From: Rhodospirillales bacterium
Lineage (GTDB): Bacteria > Pseudomonadota > Alphaproteobacteria > Rhodospirillales > Casp-alpha2
Direction of reading: 5' to 3'
Assembly (NCBI GenBank): GCA_028282185.1
Contig: JANQIJ010000333.1
Span: forward strand, 1-8,581
DNA length: 8,581 bases
The translations under genes were made by a program, and so were the position numbers. The notes below the pieces were generated by a model. That model saw only the letters and a list, made by a program, of their open reading frames with translations, did not search any database and was not told the origin of the DNA. Shown piece after piece: positions 6,280-8,581 of this stretch (within the stretch, counting starts at the first letter, position 1; the number at the start of each line of letters is the position of its first letter).

Positions 6280-7005
6280 ATGCGCCATAAACCATTAGCG
6301 GATACGCGGTTTTTCTTCGCCACCGCGCCCCTGCCCTGCCCTTACCTACCGGGAAAGACCGAGCGCCGCGTCGTCACCGAACTGTTCGGTCGCGATTCCG
6401 CCAAGCTGCATGACCAGCTGACGATCGCCGGGTTCAGGCGCTCGCACGGCATCGTCTACGCACCCGCCTGCGCCGACTGTGACGCCTGTAAGGCCGTGCG
6501 CATTGTCGTCGATGACTTTCGACCCGGACGGTCGTTCAATCGCATTCTCAAGCGCAACGCCGACCTGATCGCCGAAACCTGCGCGCCGATGGCCGATGAA
6601 GAACAATTCAAGCTGTTCGTCGAATATCAGATGGCGCGCCACAACGGCAGCGATATGGCGAAGATGGATTTCCTCGATTACCAGGCCTTGATCGAGGACA
6701 CGCCGGTCGAAACCGTGTTGATCAAGTTCCGCGACGACGATGGAAGACTGTTGGCCGCTTTGCTGGCCGATCGGTTAAGCGACGGGCTTTCCGCAGTCTA
6801 CAGCTTTTTCGATCCCGCGGCCTCGCGGCAACGGGGCCTTGGCAGTCATATGATCCTTTGGCTGGTCAAGAAAGCGCGGGAAATGCGCCTGCCATATGTC
6901 TATCTCGGCTTCTGGATCGAAGGGTGCGACAAGATGTCTTACAAGGCACGTTTTCGGCCCCTGCAGGTGCATACGACCCAGGGATGGCAGGATCTCTTCG
7001 GCTAA
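6280..7005 (+). CDS. bpt: Aspartate/glutamate leucyltransferase (N-end rule)
   Basis: Bpt transfers leucine from Leu-tRNA to proteins with N-terminal Asp or Glu, making them substrates for ClpS-ClpAP in the cytoplasm. The 241 residues carry the family marks: FFFATAPLPCPYLPG (11-25), the three-cysteine stretch CADCDACKAVR (64-74), SFNRILKRN (85-93), YSFFDP (174-179), then the acyltransferase (GNAT-like) region GLGSHMILWLVKKA (186-199) and YLGFWIEGCDKMSYKARFRPL (208-228). Older annotations call this arginyltransferase; the bacterial short form is generally leucyl-specific. ATG 6280 gives the usual N-terminus; a GTG at 6238 is in frame, and the frame extends further upstream into motB without family similarity. 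AGG triplets at 6271 and 6275 are weak ribosome sites. The gap to motB is 49 bp, so read-through from motAB is possible. It converges on parC with 25 bp between stops. Confidence 0.94.
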   Translation: MRHKPLADTRFFFATAPLPCPYLPGKTERRVVTELFGRDSAKLHDQLTIAGFRRSHGIVYAPACADCDACKAVRIVVDDFRPGRSFNRILKRNADLIAETCAPMADEEQFKLFVEYQMARHNGSDMAKMDFLDYQALIEDTPVETVLIKFRDDDGRLLAALLADRLSDGLSAVYSFFDPAASRQRGLGSHMILWLVKKAREMRLPYVYLGFWIEGCDKMSYKARFRPLQVHTTQGWQDLFG

Positions 7006-7030
7006 CGCTTTCCTTGCGATTCCGTCCCGG

Positions 7031-8581
7031 CTACGAAAACCGGCCCGACCGGGGAAACCCGCGCGGCACCATTTGACCCGACTGTGCCCGCTTGCCACGC
7101 CACTTCTCGATATCCGATTCGCCCCGCTGGCCCGCCGCCGTGCGCCAGGTCAGGCCATCCGCGGTCCGCATGGTGGCGACGTCGCTCAGTCCCCCCTTTG
7201 CATAGCGCTGCAAGATGACGCCGCGCCCACGGCCCATCTCGGGAACCTCTTCCAGCGGAAAGATCAGCAACTTTCTGTTTTCGCCGACGACAGCCACGGC
7301 GTCCGCGCCTTCGACGACTTCCGCCAAGGCCGCCGCTTCCTCTCCCGAGGCCAGGTTCAAAGCCTGCTTGCCGTTCTTGGTTTGCGCGACCACCTCGTCG
7401 GCCAGAACAATAAACCCGCGCCCGGTGTCGGCGGCGATCAAGTATTTCACCCTTTCCCGATAGGCAAACAGCGCCACCGGATCGTGCCCATTGGGCAGGT
7501 CGACCATCAGCCGCACCGGTTCGCCATGGCCCCGCCCGCCGGGCAGTTTGTCGCCCGCGAGCGTGTAGAAACGGCCATTGGTGGCGAACAATAGGAACTT
7601 GTCCGTGGTCTGCCCGGTGACCTGGAACTTGAGCCGGTCGCCTTCCTTGAACTTGACCTCGGTGCTGGGCTCGACATGGCCTTTCAACGCCCGGATCCAG
7701 CCTTTCTCGGACAACACCACGGTGATCGGCTCTTTCTCAACCAACGCGTCCAGCGGCACCACGGCCGCCGTCGGCGGACCCGCAACACGGGTTCGACGCG
7801 CGCCCAGGTCGGTCTTGGCGCCGAACCGGGCTTGTACATCGGCAATTTCCGCCGACACTTGTTTCCAGCGCAGGCCTTCGTCTTTCAAGAGTTTCTTGAT
7901 GACCTTGCGTTCGCCGGTAAGAGTTTCATTTTCCTTGCGGATTTCGATCTCTTCAAGTTTTCGCAACTGCCGAAGCCGCATGTCCAAGATCGCATTGGCT
8001 TGAACTTCCGTCAGATCGAAACGGACCATCAACTCGGCCTTGGCGTCGTCTTCCTCGCGGATGATGCGGATCACCTCGTCAAGGTTGAGAAACGCGACCA
8101 GAAGGCCGCCGAGGATCTCCAGCCGACGTTCGATCTTCTCCAGTTGGTGGGTCTTGCGCCGGATCAAAACCGCGTGTCGATGGTCCAGGAACGCGCGCAA
8201 AACCTCGCGCAGCGACATCACGCCGGGCGTATTGCTTGCATCCAACACGTTCATGTTCAGGTTGAAGCGGGTTTCCAGATCGGTTTCGCGAAACAGGTGT
8301 TCCATCAAGGTTTCGGCATCAACCGTCCGGTTCTTCGGCTCCAGGACGATCCGTACCTGTTCCGTCGACTCGTCCCTGACATCGGCCAGGATCGGCATCT
8401 TGCGCCCCAGGATCAGGTCGGCGATGCGTTCGATGAGTTTCGATTTCTGAAGCTGATAGGGAATTTCCGTGACGACGATTTGATATTGACCGCGGCCCAG
8501 GTCCTCTTTCGTCCAGGCGGCGCGCAACCGGAAGGTGCCCCGCCCCGTCCGATCGGCCTCGGCGATCTGGGCCCGGCCCTC
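7031..8581 (-). CDS. parC: DNA topoisomerase IV subunit A, C-terminal part (5' end outside window)
   Basis: ParC is the DNA-cleaving subunit of topoisomerase IV, which with ParE decatenates replicated chromosomes. The last 516 residues are visible and the frame runs unbroken to the right edge; roughly the first third, with the catalytic Tyr and quinolone-resistance region, is outside. Present are the end of the breakage-reunion core (EDLGRGQYQIVVTEIPYQ, fragment residues 26-43; DLETRFNLNMNVLD, 101-114), the long coiled-coil and its tip (IRRKTHQLEKIERRLEILGG; FDLTEVQANAILDMRLRQL, 188-206), then a beta-propeller-type C-terminal domain with repeat segments EKGWIRALKGH, ATNGRFYTL, GGRGHGEPVRLM, DTGRGFIVLADE and PEMGRGRGVILQRY. 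The canonical GyrA box (QRRGGRG) is absent and the degenerate blades match ParC, so GyrA is unlikely. No clear terminator lies in the 25-bp gap to bpt. Confidence 0.95.
   Translation of the reverse strand, partial: EGRAQIAEADRTGRGTFRLRAAWTKEDLGRGQYQIVVTEIPYQLQKSKLIERIADLILGRKMPILADVRDESTEQVRIVLEPKNRTVDAETLMEHLFRETDLETRFNLNMNVLDASNTPGVMSLREVLRAFLDHRHAVLIRRKTHQLEKIERRLEILGGLLVAFLNLDEVIRIIREEDDAKAELMVRFDLTEVQANAILDMRLRQLRKLEEIEIRKENETLTGERKVIKKLLKDEGLRWKQVSAEIADVQARFGAKTDLGARRTRVAGPPTAAVVPLDALVEKEPITVVLSEKGWIRALKGHVEPSTEVKFKEGDRLKFQVTGQTTDKFLLFATNGRFYTLAGDKLPGGRGHGEPVRLMVDLPNGHDPVALFAYRERVKYLIAADTGRGFIVLADEVVAQTKNGKQALNLASGEEAAALAEVVEGADAVAVVGENRKLLIFPLEEVPEMGRGRGVILQRYAKGGLSDVATMRTADGLTWRTAAGQRGESDIEKWRGKRAQSGQMVPRGFPRSGRFS

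Noticed and set aside
7006..7030. Terminator between bpt and parC
   Set aside because: The 25-bp convergent gap has only a 3-bp CGC/GCG pairing and no T-tract; no terminator can be supported.
6896..7594. Plus-strand open frame running past bpt into the parC region (about 232 codons)
   Set aside because: It overlaps the conserved end of bpt and the parC C-terminal domain and has no recognisable motif.

Overview
The window is about 8.6 kb of GC-rich DNA with dense, well-behaved genes. It looks like chromosomal core sequence from an alphaproteobacterium, probably of the Rhodospirillales type. This rests on the MotA and MotB variants (MotB N-terminus rich in Gly and His, followed by AYADF), the alphaproteobacterial-style ParC C-terminal domain, the bacterial leucyl-transferase Bpt, and the high GC. 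The assignment is from protein recognition only; no rRNA or other marker is present.

Layout from left to right. A penicillin-acylase-family (Ntn-hydrolase) gene enters from the left edge, and only its C-terminal part is seen (to 1316). It is followed on the same strand by a threonine ammonia-lyase with a C-terminal ACT domain (1373-2602). Converging on that gene is a minus-strand pair: a flavin-reductase-domain protein (3411-3893) and, directly downstream, a membrane-anchored class I methyltransferase (2636 to about 3373, possibly 3415). A 331-bp divergent intergenic region (3894-4224) separates this pair from the flagellar stator operon motA-motB (4225-6230). Then comes bpt (6280-7005), which may be read through from motB. 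Converging on bpt from the right edge is parC, truncated at its 5' end (7031-8581).

Functional links are limited. MotA and MotB form the proton-driven stator of the flagellar motor and are clearly one unit. The flavin reductase and the methyltransferase are abutting and probably co-transcribed, but no shared pathway is visible. The acylase, threonine ammonia-lyase, Bpt and ParC are independent metabolic, protein-turnover and DNA-topology functions.

I see no mobile element, CRISPR array, tRNA or rRNA, toxin-antitoxin pair or defence island, and nothing that amounts to a new multi-gene system. The least ordinary items are the small membrane methyltransferase, which resembles the FAM173/ATPSCKMT lysine methyltransferase layout, its possible ATT start fused to the upstream stop codon, and several inverted repeats in the divergent region upstream of motA.
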